Below, piece after piece: positions 1 to 5,597 of a DNA stretch of 5,597 nucleotides; positions within the stretch are counted from its first letter, which is position 1; every line of letters starts with the position of its first letter. Made by a program: the position numbers and the translations under genes. The notes below the pieces were generated by a model. It was not told the origin of the DNA. It ran no database searches and saw nothing but the letters and a program-made list of their open reading frames with translations. The stretch is from Eubacterium sp. (GTDB taxonomy: Bacteria > Bacillota > Clostridia > Oscillospirales > Acutalibacteraceae). Location of the stretch: positions 1 through 5,597 of the forward strand of contig JAILGO010000041.1 of NCBI GenBank assembly GCA_024696725.1, read 5' to 3'.

Positions 1-161
1 TCGCTTCGGGCGGCGCGGGAAAGGCGGAGCATTTCCTCGACGTGCTGACCGACGGAAAAGCCGACGCGGTTCTCGCCGCAAGTCTTTTCCACTTCAACGA
101 ACTTCCCGTGCCGGAGCTCAAAAAATATCTTTATGAAAATAATATTCCCGTAAGATTATAA
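1..161 (+). CDS. hisF: Imidazole glycerol phosphate synthase cyclase subunit HisF (3' end only)
   Basis: HisF is the cyclase half of the HisF-HisH complex. It converts PRFAR plus ammonia from HisH into imidazole glycerol phosphate and AICAR, in the cytoplasmic histidine pathway. The window holds the last 52 complete codons, in the frame starting at base 3, ending with TAA at 159-161. Visible family signatures are [11 protein letters not shown], the phosphate-binding loop late in the (beta/alpha)8 barrel, then a helix, then [10 protein letters not shown], the second phosphate-binding strand and loop. The tail [15 protein letters not shown] matches the usual end of HisF almost residue for residue, so the C-terminus is complete. 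The gene is followed at once by an intrinsic terminator, so hisF is the last gene of its transcript here; a hisI/hisE gene does not follow it. The 5' part lies outside the window. Identification is by recognition of conserved motifs and is very secure. Confidence 0.96.
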   Translation, partial: ASGGAGKAEHFLDVLTDGKADAVLAASLFHFNELPVPELKKYLYENNIPVRL

Positions 162-167
162 AACCGC

Positions 168-196
168 AGGAGGGCATTAGCCCTCCTTTTTTCTTT
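168..196 (+). terminator. Rho-independent terminator after hisF
   Basis: A perfect 8-bp stem AGGAGGGC (168-175) / GCCCTCCT (180-187) closes a 4-nt ATTA loop and runs directly into a T-rich tract (TTTTTTCTTT). It sits 7 nt after the hisF stop codon and should end the his transcript. Its T-tract overlaps the -35 box of the next promoter. Confidence 0.93.
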
Positions 197-222
197 ACAA
201 TTATGCCAATTTGTGATAAAAT
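194..222 (+). promoter_or_regulatory. SigA-type extended -10 promoter for the LRR protein gene
   Basis: TTTACA (194-199) and TAAAAT (217-222) are separated by exactly 17 nt, and a TG at 214-215 followed by one base gives an extended -10 element. Predicted transcription start is near 229, leaving a short 5' leader of about 36 nt before the GTG start, with the ribosome binding site AAGGAGAG at 251-258. No operator-like repeat is visible. Assigned by inspection, not by experiment. Confidence 0.75.
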
Positions 223-264
223 GTATTCGGCAAATATCCACTTTATTTAAAAGGAGAGATTTTT

Positions 265-1761
265 GTGAAAAAAGCTATTTCGGTTTTACTTTCGTTTATC
301 CTGCTTACTACTCTTATCGCTTCATCGTTTACTGCGTATTCTCTCGGCAATAAACCGCCTTATCCGCTTCCTTCGTCGGGCGAATGCGGAGATAACGCTT
401 CGTATACCTTTGACAGCGGAAGCGGGCTGTTAACAATAAGCGGAAGCGGTGAAATCACCGATTCTGCCTGGTATCAGGGACATGAAACCTCGTTTTACGT
501 GTCTCCGTTCTTCGGTAATGCAGATATTAAGAAGGTCGTTATAAATAATGGAATTACTTATCTCGGCGACTGTACTTTTAATAGCTGTACGGGTATTACC
601 TCGGTCAGCCTGCCCGACGGACTGACAGTAATCGGCGAGTCTGCTTTTTATAATTGCACCTCTCTTGCTGCCGTTAATTTCCCATCGTCATTAAAAAACG
701 TAAAAAAAGATGCTCTTTATAATACGGCTTATTACAATAACGGCGCCCACTGGGAAAACGGCGTAATGTACGTAAACAATTTAATTGCAGCCGTAATTAA
801 TACCTCTTCAATAGCCGTAAAATCGGGCGTTAAAACAATACCTTCCGGTATGTTCAGCGGACTGAACAATCTTCAAAGTCTCAGTCTTCCCGTAACCGTT
901 ACGGAAATTGAGGAATATGCTTTTGAAAACTGTACGGGCTTAAAAAGCGTATCTGTTCCGAAAGGCGTAAGTGAAATACCTTACGGAGCATTTATGAACT
1001 GCATCAGCCTTAACAGCGTGACGCTTTCAAGCGGGTTGATTTCAATAGGGCAAAATGCCTTTAAGAACTGCAGCGCGCTTACGGCAGTTACAATTCCCGC
1101 AACCGTAAAAAGCATAGGAAAATATGCGTTTAGTGATTGCGGTTCTTTAAGTAGTATTAATCTTCCCAACAGCGTTGAAACCCTGGGAAGCGCAGCCTTT
1201 TCCTCGTGCGGAGCGTTAAAGAAAGCAGTTTTAAGCAACAGTATTACGTCAATAGAATCGTATACTTTCAGAGATTGTAAGTCCTTGGAAAGTATTTATA
1301 TTCCCGCCGGTGTAACCTTTTTCGGAAGCGATTCCTTTAAAGACTGTAAAAGCCTTAAAACTATTCTTTTCGGCGGAAGCGAAAGCCAGTATAATAGCAT
1401 CAAAAAATTGGATTCGCCCGTTTATTACAGCTCGCCTGTAATCAAGTATAATTCGTCTAAACCGATTGTGAAAAAGAATAACCCCGTTGTTGCAAAAGGA
1501 AAAACGGTTAAGGTGAAAAGGAATAAAAAGACCGTAATAAAGAAATCAAAAGCATTTACAATTAAAAACGCAAAAGGAACCGTAACTTTTAAACGTTCCA
1601 AGGGTAACAAAAAAATCACGGTTGCAAAAAACGGAAAGATTACCGTTAAGAAGGGCTTGAAGAAGGGTACGTATAAAGTAAAGGTAAAAGTTACCGCTAA
1701 AGGCAACGCAGAATATAAATCAGCGGTAAAAACCGTAACGGTTGTTATTAAAGTAAAGTAA
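265..1761 (+). CDS. Secreted BspA-type leucine-rich-repeat protein with lysine-rich C-terminal domain
   Basis: This is a 498-residue exported surface or secreted protein; the ligand cannot be read from the sequence. Start is GTG, chosen because AAGGAGAG lies 6 nt upstream and the product begins with a clear signal peptide (KK at 2-3, hydrophobic core about 5-20, cleavage probably near 24-28). Residues 39-66 (CGDNASYTFDSGSGLLTISG...) are the opening cap common in BspA-like proteins. LRR_5-type repeats of about 23 residues follow, built on the pattern 'V..I...AF.NC.SL..V.LP' (for example around 97-145 and 190-370). They are interrupted at about 147-188 by a non-repeat loop containing HWENGVMYV. 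A lysine-rich, beta-rich domain at about 405-498 ends the protein; similar domains are common at the ends of Clostridia surface proteins. There is no LPxTG sortase signal or dockerin, so retention, if any, may be by charge. Members of this repeat family have been linked to adhesion in other bacteria. The gene has its own promoter and terminator, so it is monocistronic. Confidence 0.93.
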   Translation: MKKAISVLLSFILLTTLIASSFTAYSLGNKPPYPLPSSGECGDNASYTFDSGSGLLTISGSGEITDSAWYQGHETSFYVSPFFGNADIKKVVINNGITYLGDCTFNSCTGITSVSLPDGLTVIGESAFYNCTSLAAVNFPSSLKNVKKDALYNTAYYNNGAHWENGVMYVNNLIAAVINTSSIAVKSGVKTIPSGMFSGLNNLQSLSLPVTVTEIEEYAFENCTGLKSVSVPKGVSEIPYGAFMNCISLNSVTLSSGLISIGQNAFKNCSALTAVTIPATVKSIGKYAFSDCGSLSSINLPNSVETLGSAAFSSCGALKKAVLSNSITSIESYTFRDCKSLESIYIPAGVTFFGSDSFKDCKSLKTILFGGSESQYNSIKKLDSPVYYSSPVIKYNSSKPIVKKNNPVVAKGKTVKVKRNKKTVIKKSKAFTIKNAKGTVTFKRSKGNKKITVAKNGKITVKKGLKKGTYKVKVKVTAKGNAEYKSAVKTVTVVIKVK

Positions 1762-1770
1762 TACCGTAGG

Positions 1771-1800
1771 GGAGGGCGTAAGCGCCCTCCATTTTTATTT
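1771..1800 (+). terminator. Rho-independent terminator after the LRR protein gene
   Basis: A perfect 8-bp stem GGAGGGCG (1771-1778) / CGCCCTCC (1783-1790) with a TAAG loop is followed by ATTTTTATTTT. It starts 10 nt after the stop codon and should separate this transcript from the operon that follows. Confidence 0.93.
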
Positions 1801-1847
1801 TCTGTCCGTCTCCGCCTCATTTTTTACATTATTTTAATATTTTACTC

Positions 1848-1876
1848 TTGTTTATAATTATTATTTTATGTATAAT
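1848..1876 (+). promoter_or_regulatory. SigA-type promoter of the Nudix-to-alpha-galactosidase operon
   Basis: TTGTTT (1848-1853) and a consensus TATAAT (1871-1876) are spaced by 17 nt inside an AT-rich stretch (about 1820-1880). The predicted start point, 7 nt after the -10 box, is A1883, which is the A of an ATG (see the leader ORF). This is the only good promoter seen upstream of the four downstream genes. Confidence 0.75.
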
Positions 1877-1882
1877 ATAACC

Positions 1883-1936
1883 ATGTTATCTTGGGAAAGT
1901 CTAATCTACGGCTACGGCTTCCCGTATCGGTGGTGA
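1883..1936 (+). CDS. Possible 17-residue-scale aromatic leader peptide (upstream ORF), speculative
   Basis: An ATG at 1883 opens an 18-codon-long frame ending at TGA 1934-1936 that reads MLSWESLIYGYGFPYRWW: 17 or 18 residues depending on initiator removal, 18 as translated, of which eight are W, Y or F. It has no Shine-Dalgarno site, and the predicted transcription start coincides with its first base, so translation would have to be leaderless. Its stop lies 4 nt before the Nudix ATG, and its last codons (CGG TGG TGA) form the only Shine-Dalgarno-like sequence for that gene. It could couple translation or sense aromatic aminoacyl-tRNA supply, but no terminator/antiterminator pair is present. 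It may equally be a chance frame in a 5' leader. Confidence 0.25.
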   Translation: MLSWESLIYGYGFPYRW

Positions 1937-1940
1937 AAAA

Positions 1941-2657
1941 ATGCTCGGAAAATACGTTAGAGTACGGATTACTAATCCTATCGGCTCTGATAAGTCAACG
2001 GGCGGCACCTATCCTCTTAATTTCGGTACTGTTTACGGTACGGAGAATCAGACCGCGTTCGTAATGGGAATACATCATCCCGTGCGGAATTTCGACGGCA
2101 GGGTTATAGCTATTCTCTCGAACCGGAGAGAAAAGCAGTTTATATGGATAGTTGCGCCTAAAAGTACAAGATTTATTATTAACGACATAAAGGATTATAT
2201 CGACCTCGACGGCGATTATGCCTCGTATACGCTTGACTGCCTGTACGAGAGCAGTTGCGGCGCAGTCGTATACCGTGATATTCGCGGCGAGGTAAGGTAC
2301 CTTCTTATTAAAAATAAGCGCTCGGCTCACTGGGGTTTCCCTAAAGGTCATATAGAAAAGGGCGAAACAAAAGAAGAGACCGCATACCGCGAGGTGCTTG
2401 AGGAAACGGGAATTCACATTTCGATTCTTCCCGGATTTGAAAGCGTATCTCGTTATAAAATTAAGGATAAAATCGAAAAGGCGGTTTCAATTTTTGTCGG
2501 AACGACGAAGGATACCTCAACGGTTATTCAGGCGAGCGAAATCGAGGATTATATCTGGCTTACCTATGATAAGGCAATGAATCTTCTGAAGTTTGATAAC
2601 GATAAAAACATTCTTCGCTCAGCCCACGAATTCCTTAACAGCAATAACTATATTTAG
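1941..2657 (+). CDS. Nudix hydrolase (Ap4A-hydrolase-like) with N-terminal pyrophosphatase-like domain
   Basis: This 238-residue cytoplasmic protein has two domains. Residues about 1-85 resemble a type I inorganic pyrophosphatase fold: YPLNFG (24-29) corresponds to the YPxNYG strand, and HPVRNFDGRVIAIL and WIVAP follow in family order. The metal-binding Asp triplet of true pyrophosphatases (DGDPLD) appears to be replaced by T34, N36 and A39, so this half is probably not catalytic. Residues about 100-230 are a Nudix domain. The box at 136-158 is intact: G136, E142, then R150-E151-V152 and E154-E155-T156-G157-I158, with the metal-binding EExG core. The preceding SAHWGFPKGH is typical of bis(5'-nucleosyl)-tetraphosphatases, so a dinucleoside polyphosphate or related pyrophosphate substrate is likely but not proven. 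The start is ATG 1941, preceded by a weak GGTGGTGA at 1929-1936. First main gene of the operon; the next gene starts 11 nt after its stop. Confidence 0.9.
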   Translation: MLGKYVRVRITNPIGSDKSTGGTYPLNFGTVYGTENQTAFVMGIHHPVRNFDGRVIAILSNRREKQFIWIVAPKSTRFIINDIKDYIDLDGDYASYTLDCLYESSCGAVVYRDIRGEVRYLLIKNKRSAHWGFPKGHIEKGETKEETAYREVLEETGIHISILPGFESVSRYKIKDKIEKAVSIFVGTTKDTSTVIQASEIEDYIWLTYDKAMNLLKFDNDKNILRSAHEFLNSNNYI

Positions 2658-2668
2658 GAGAGTTTTTT

Positions 2669-3175
2669 ATGCAGGAAGTCTGTAGGACTATTCAGGAATT
2701 TTTAACTGCTCACGGTATACCGAACTGGCTCGTCGTATTTATAATCTCACTTATGCCCGTGCTCGAATGCCGACTCGGTATGTTTACTGCGATAGTGCTT
2801 CTTAAAATGAATCCGTTTGTCGGCTTTGTTATAAGCTTTCTCGGTAATATTCTTCCCATTCCGTTTATCCTGATGCTTATTAATAAGATTTTCGATATTC
2901 TTAAAAAGATTCCTGTTATAAATAAGCCGGTTTACTGGCTTGAGGAGCATACGCTTAAGAAGAAGGATAAAATTGATAAATACGGAATTTGGGGCTTGCT
3001 CATTTTTGTTGCAATCCCTCTTCCCGGTACGGGAGGCTGGACGGGAGCGCTTCTCGCCTCGCTTCTTCATCTCGACAGAAAAAAGAGCTTCGGAGTCATT
3101 ACGGTAGGAGTGCTTATTGCAGGGCTTATTATTACCGTGTTAAGTCTTATCATAGGCACGGCGGTATTCGGATAA
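2669..3175 (+). CDS. Small multi-drug export family membrane protein (COG2426/PF06695-like)
   Basis: This is a 168-residue integral membrane protein. Hydrophobic segments lie at about 19-45, 49-74, 106-131 and 140-166, with a basic cytoplasmic-looking loop between (KKKDKIDK, 97-104). Two motifs typical of the family are present: an acidic-x-Arg element in a hydrophobic hairpin (E33-C34-R35-L36-G37) and PLPGTGGWTG (117-126). The latter is reminiscent of the re-entrant loops of the DedA/VTT superfamily. The family is annotated 'putative small multi-drug export protein', but transport substrates are not established, so no drug efflux role should be assumed; lipid or ion transport is possible. 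AGGAGAG at 2656-2662 overlaps the Nudix stop codon and supports ATG 2669. The stop TAA is followed after a single base by the ATG of the next gene, indicating tight translational coupling. Confidence 0.85.
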   Translation: MQEVCRTIQEFLTAHGIPNWLVVFIISLMPVLECRLGMFTAIVLLKMNPFVGFVISFLGNILPIPFILMLINKIFDILKKIPVINKPVYWLEEHTLKKKDKIDKYGIWGLLIFVAIPLPGTGGWTGALLASLLHLDRKKSFGVITVGVLIAGLIITVLSLIIGTAVFG

Positions 3176-3176
3176 T

Positions 3177-4352
3177 ATGATTAGGGAAGCAGAATATTTA
3201 ATATCGCTGTGTAAAGCGTATTTGTACGGTGAAGAGCTTTCACCCGATACGGCGCTTGATTATGAGCTGTTGTATAAAATAGCAAGAACCCATAATCTCA
3301 GCGCCGCCGCTTTTACGGTGATGAATACAAGCAGCGGTAAGGAGCTTATACCTGCTCAGAGCTTAAAGCGTTTCGAGGACGATTTTTATGAGTCGGTAAT
3401 AAGATACGACGCACAGGGAGCGGTTATGACCGCGCTTGACGGGCTCCTCAGTGAAAAAGAAATACCCCATATATTCTTTAAGGGAGCGGTTATAAGGGAT
3501 AGCTTTCCCGTTCCCGAGGCGCGCGTTATGGGCGATATAGACGTGCTCATAAAGCCTGAGAAAAGAAGCGCGGTGAAGGCTCTGCTTGAATAAAACGGCT
3601 ATCTGTGCGAGCGTTTTAACGGCCCCGTTTATAATTACCGTAAGGACGGCGTGCTTATTGAAATGATCACTATGATTATTAACGGAAAAATCGGAGCGTC
3701 AGACGCGGAGCAGTTTTTTGAAAGCGCTGCGGATAAGGCTGAATACAACGGCTTTTGCGGCGAGCTTGAGGTTAACTATCACCTCGCATATATAATCGCC
3801 CATATCGCCCACCATTTCGCCTTCTACGGCGCAGGGATAAAGCTGATGTGCGACGTTGCCGTAATGCTTAAATACTGCGGAGCCGACGTTGATAAAACGC
3901 TTAATATCTTAAAAGAAGCAGGACTTGAGCAGTTCTCAAAGCTCATTTTCACGCTCTGTGAAAAGTGGTTCGGGGTCGGAAGAGATTTTGGTATTGATAC
4001 CGAAAAAACAGAGCTGTTTCTTCTCGGCTACGGCGCTTTCGGAAATGTTAACAGAAATAACGCCGCCGTAATTGAGCGAAGAGAGCTCGAGGAGGGAAGA
4101 AACGCGGGAAGCTTCGCGACGAGGCTTCGGCTTCTGTTTCCTCCGTATGAAAAAATGAAGGATATCGACTACCTTCGATTTATTGAAAACAGACCGTACC
4201 TGACCCCCTTCGCTTGGGTATACAGACTGTTTTATAATCTGAAATATAAAAGGAGCTTTGTAACGAGCTCCGTTAAAGCAATAGGCAGTGATGAAACTAA
4301 TAGCGAGGCAAAAGAGGAACTCGGCTATTTTAAGGAGATAGGATTGTTATGA
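3177..4352 (+). pseudogene. Nucleotidyltransferase-family gene (PF14907-like) interrupted by an in-frame TAA
   Basis: One continuous frame of 391 codons plus stop (TGA 4350-4352) is broken only at codon 139 by TAA (3591-3593). The first part holds the nucleotidyltransferase signature: FFKGAVIRDSFP (100-111), then R116 and GDIDVLI (119-125), with D120 and D122 as the presumed metal ligands. After the stop the same frame continues as NGYLCERFNG..., YRKDGVLIEM, then a helical region with YHLAYIIAHIAHHF and IKLMCDVAVML, typical of the C-terminal half of this family. The total length also fits the family. Family members often sit near polysaccharide or peptide-maturation genes, but the substrate here is unknown. 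The start ATG lies 1 nt after the preceding TAA without a good ribosome site. Restart at GTG 3651 lacks a Shine-Dalgarno and would omit the active-site Asp residues, so neither fragment should be an enzyme. A sequencing or assembly error is a real alternative to a true nonsense mutation. Confidence 0.85.
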
Positions 4353-5597
4353 CAGCATCATTGATAGTATTAATAACGGTTGTTGCGGTTATTCTCGTTG
4401 CGTTTGTAACCTGGTTTTTAGCTATGAAAGCGGACGGACGCTGCCCGCTTTGTATGCTTAAGGCGATAGGAAGAAAAAAGCTGACTATCGACGTTTCGTC
4501 CGTGCCCGATTACGAGAACGGAAATAAGCTTCCGATTATGGGCTGGTCAAGCTGGAATACGCTTCGCCACCATATCAGCGAGGAAAGCATTTACGACAGC
4601 GCTAAGGTGCTTATTAATACGGGACTTGCTGACGCAGGCTATGAGTACGTTAACCTTGACGACTGCTGGCAGAGCTCTATGCGCGACGAGGACGGAAAGC
4701 TTCAGGGCGACCTTGAATCCTTCCCCTCGGGAATCGAAGCGCTGTGTAAAAGAATTAACGCTCTCGGTCTGAAAATGGGACTTTATTCCTCTAACGGCTC
4801 TCACACCTGCGAGGACCTTCCCGCCTCCCTCGGAAACGAGGAGCTTGACGCAAAAACTATCGCGTCCTGGGGCGTTGAATATCTTAAGTACGATTTCTGC
4901 CACCATAAAAAGCTCAGCGGCACGGCGCCGATTATCGAGTACATAGACCTTAACCGAAGAGGCAGCCACGCCGAATACACCTTAAAGCCCGAACACGCAA
5001 AATTCACGGGCAGAGCAAGAGTTATAAAGGCAAAGGATTTACCTACGGGTAAGGGCATAGGATATCTTAATCACGGCGCGGGTACGGCGACCTTCCGTCT
5101 TTCTGTGGATAACGGCGGCTGGTACGTTATGACTATCCATACAAATAAGAACTGGATTAACTTTAAGCGCTATATGCAGGTTATAGTTAACGGTGATTTA
5201 TATGAGGCTCATTTTCCGTCGGGACATTCCTTCTCACCCGACGCAAGACTTCAGATAGAGGTTAAGCTTCAGACAGGCGAGAATATTATTAAGCTTCAGA
5301 ACCCCGTCGTAACCTCTGCCGACAGCGAGTACATCCAGTATAAGAGAATGGGCTACGCTCTTAAGAATGCCTCTATGGAATGGGCGGCGTATACGGGTGC
5401 GCCCGAAAAGCCTATTACCTATTCAATCTGTGAATGGGGATGGGGCAATCCATGGAACTGGGGCGCAAAAGCAGGTAATATGTGGCGCACCACTATGGAT
5501 ATTAACGCGAGCTGGGGAAGCATAGTGCATCTTTATAAGCGAACTCTTAAGCTCTATAAGTTCTCGTCTCCCGGTCACGTTAACGACCCCGATATGC
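4349..5597 (+). CDS. Membrane-anchored GH27 alpha-galactosidase-like protein with inserted CBM-like domain (3' end missing)
   Basis: The window holds 416 codons of a glycoside hydrolase family 27 enzyme, a family that removes terminal alpha-D-galactose (or N-acetylgalactosamine) with retention of configuration. Residues about 4-25 are a membrane helix, followed by a basic segment with CPLC (32-35). The GH27 barrel starts at GWSSWN (65-70). It continues with NLDDCW (102-107, substrate-binding Asp pair), SLGNEELDAKTIASWG and YLKYDFC (D182, expected nucleophile). After about 145 extra residues (185-330) that look like a CBM6/CBM35-type beta sandwich, the barrel resumes with YKRMGYAL. Then come SICEWGWGNPWNWG, WRTTMDI (D384, expected acid/base) and HVNDPDM, where the window ends just before the C-terminal part. 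The start ATG overlaps the previous stop (ATGA) and has AAGGAG at 4332-4337, 11 nt upstream. The codons look ordinary and no frameshift is seen. The family call is strong; exact sugar specificity is not. Confidence 0.92.
   Translation, partial: MTASLIVLITVVAVILVAFVTWFLAMKADGRCPLCMLKAIGRKKLTIDVSSVPDYENGNKLPIMGWSSWNTLRHHISEESIYDSAKVLINTGLADAGYEYVNLDDCWQSSMRDEDGKLQGDLESFPSGIEALCKRINALGLKMGLYSSNGSHTCEDLPASLGNEELDAKTIASWGVEYLKYDFCHHKKLSGTAPIIEYIDLNRRGSHAEYTLKPEHAKFTGRARVIKAKDLPTGKGIGYLNHGAGTATFRLSVDNGGWYVMTIHTNKNWINFKRYMQVIVNGDLYEAHFPSGHSFSPDARLQIEVKLQTGENIIKLQNPVVTSADSEYIQYKRMGYALKNASMEWAAYTGAPEKPITYSICEWGWGNPWNWGAKAGNMWRTTMDINASWGSIVHLYKRTLKLYKFSSPGHVNDPDM

Noticed and set aside
168..1790. The two similar GGAGGGC/GCCCTCC hairpins as ends of a mobile element around the LRR gene
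   Set aside because: Each is a complete terminator placed just after a stop codon and followed by a T-tract; there is no transposase or target duplication, and GC-rich terminator stems of this kind are common.
1425..1820. Open frame on the minus strand, 131 codons, hydrophobic product
   Set aside because: It is the antisense of the lysine-rich C-terminal domain (Lys codons read backwards as Phe/Leu) and runs through the terminator; no ribosome site and no family resemblance.
1883..1940. Guanidine-II (mini-ykkC) type riboswitch, suggested by two nearby ACGG sequences
   Set aside because: The two ACGG are only 6 nt apart and are not tetraloops on separate stems, which that riboswitch requires.
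1995..2417. Minus-strand open frame of 140 codons opposite the Nudix gene
   Set aside because: It covers conserved Nudix and pyrophosphatase-like motifs on the other strand; no promoter or ribosome site supports it.
3591..3593. TAA read as a sense codon or programmed readthrough
   Set aside because: TAA ends three other genes in this window at natural family C-termini or right before terminators, and no readthrough or recoding structure is apparent downstream of the stop.
3651..4352. Separate gene starting at GTG 3651
   Set aside because: No Shine-Dalgarno site precedes it, it is in the same frame as the upstream fragment, and it begins in the middle of a family domain; it is the second half of the interrupted gene.
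4547..5058. Two overlapping minus-strand open frames
   Set aside because: They lie opposite the well-supported GH27 catalytic motifs, show no recognisable domain, and arise from codon bias of the sense gene.

Overview
The window looks like a chromosomal piece of a Firmicutes (Clostridia) genome, most likely a gut Ruminococcaceae/Oscillospiraceae-type organism. This is inferred from strong AGGAG-type ribosome binding sites, SigA-like promoters, moderate GC, a BspA-type leucine-rich-repeat secreted protein with a lysine-rich tail, and a Nudix protein of a type I recall from this group. No mobile element, CRISPR array, tRNA or rRNA is visible. All supported genes are on the + strand.

Layout. 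(1) Bases 1-161 are the 3' end of hisF (histidine biosynthesis), closed by an intrinsic terminator. (2) Bases 194-1800 form a self-contained monocistronic unit: an extended -10 promoter abutting the hisF terminator, a GTG-started gene for a secreted BspA-like LRR protein, and a second strong terminator. (3) From about 1848 a second promoter drives what looks like one operon running off the right edge. It contains a possible 18-residue aromatic leader peptide, a Nudix hydrolase with an N-terminal pyrophosphatase-like domain, a small membrane protein of the COG2426/PF06695 (DedA-related) group, a nucleotidyltransferase-like gene broken by one in-frame TAA, and a membrane-anchored GH27 alpha-galactosidase (partial). 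Spacings are 11 nt, 1 nt and a 4-nt ATGA overlap, and no internal terminator is seen.

Functionally the operon is mixed: nucleotide housecleaning, a membrane transporter-like protein, a nucleotidyltransferase-like protein and a glycosidase. No single pathway is evident. The points most worth following up are the nonsense codon in an otherwise open reading frame, the degenerate pyrophosphatase-Nudix fusion, the carbohydrate-binding-like domain inserted inside the GH27 catalytic barrel, the odd charge pattern around that enzyme's membrane anchor, and the possible leaderless upstream ORF. I see no convincing evidence of an entirely new system; most of the window is ordinary accessory and housekeeping content with some unusual domain architecture.
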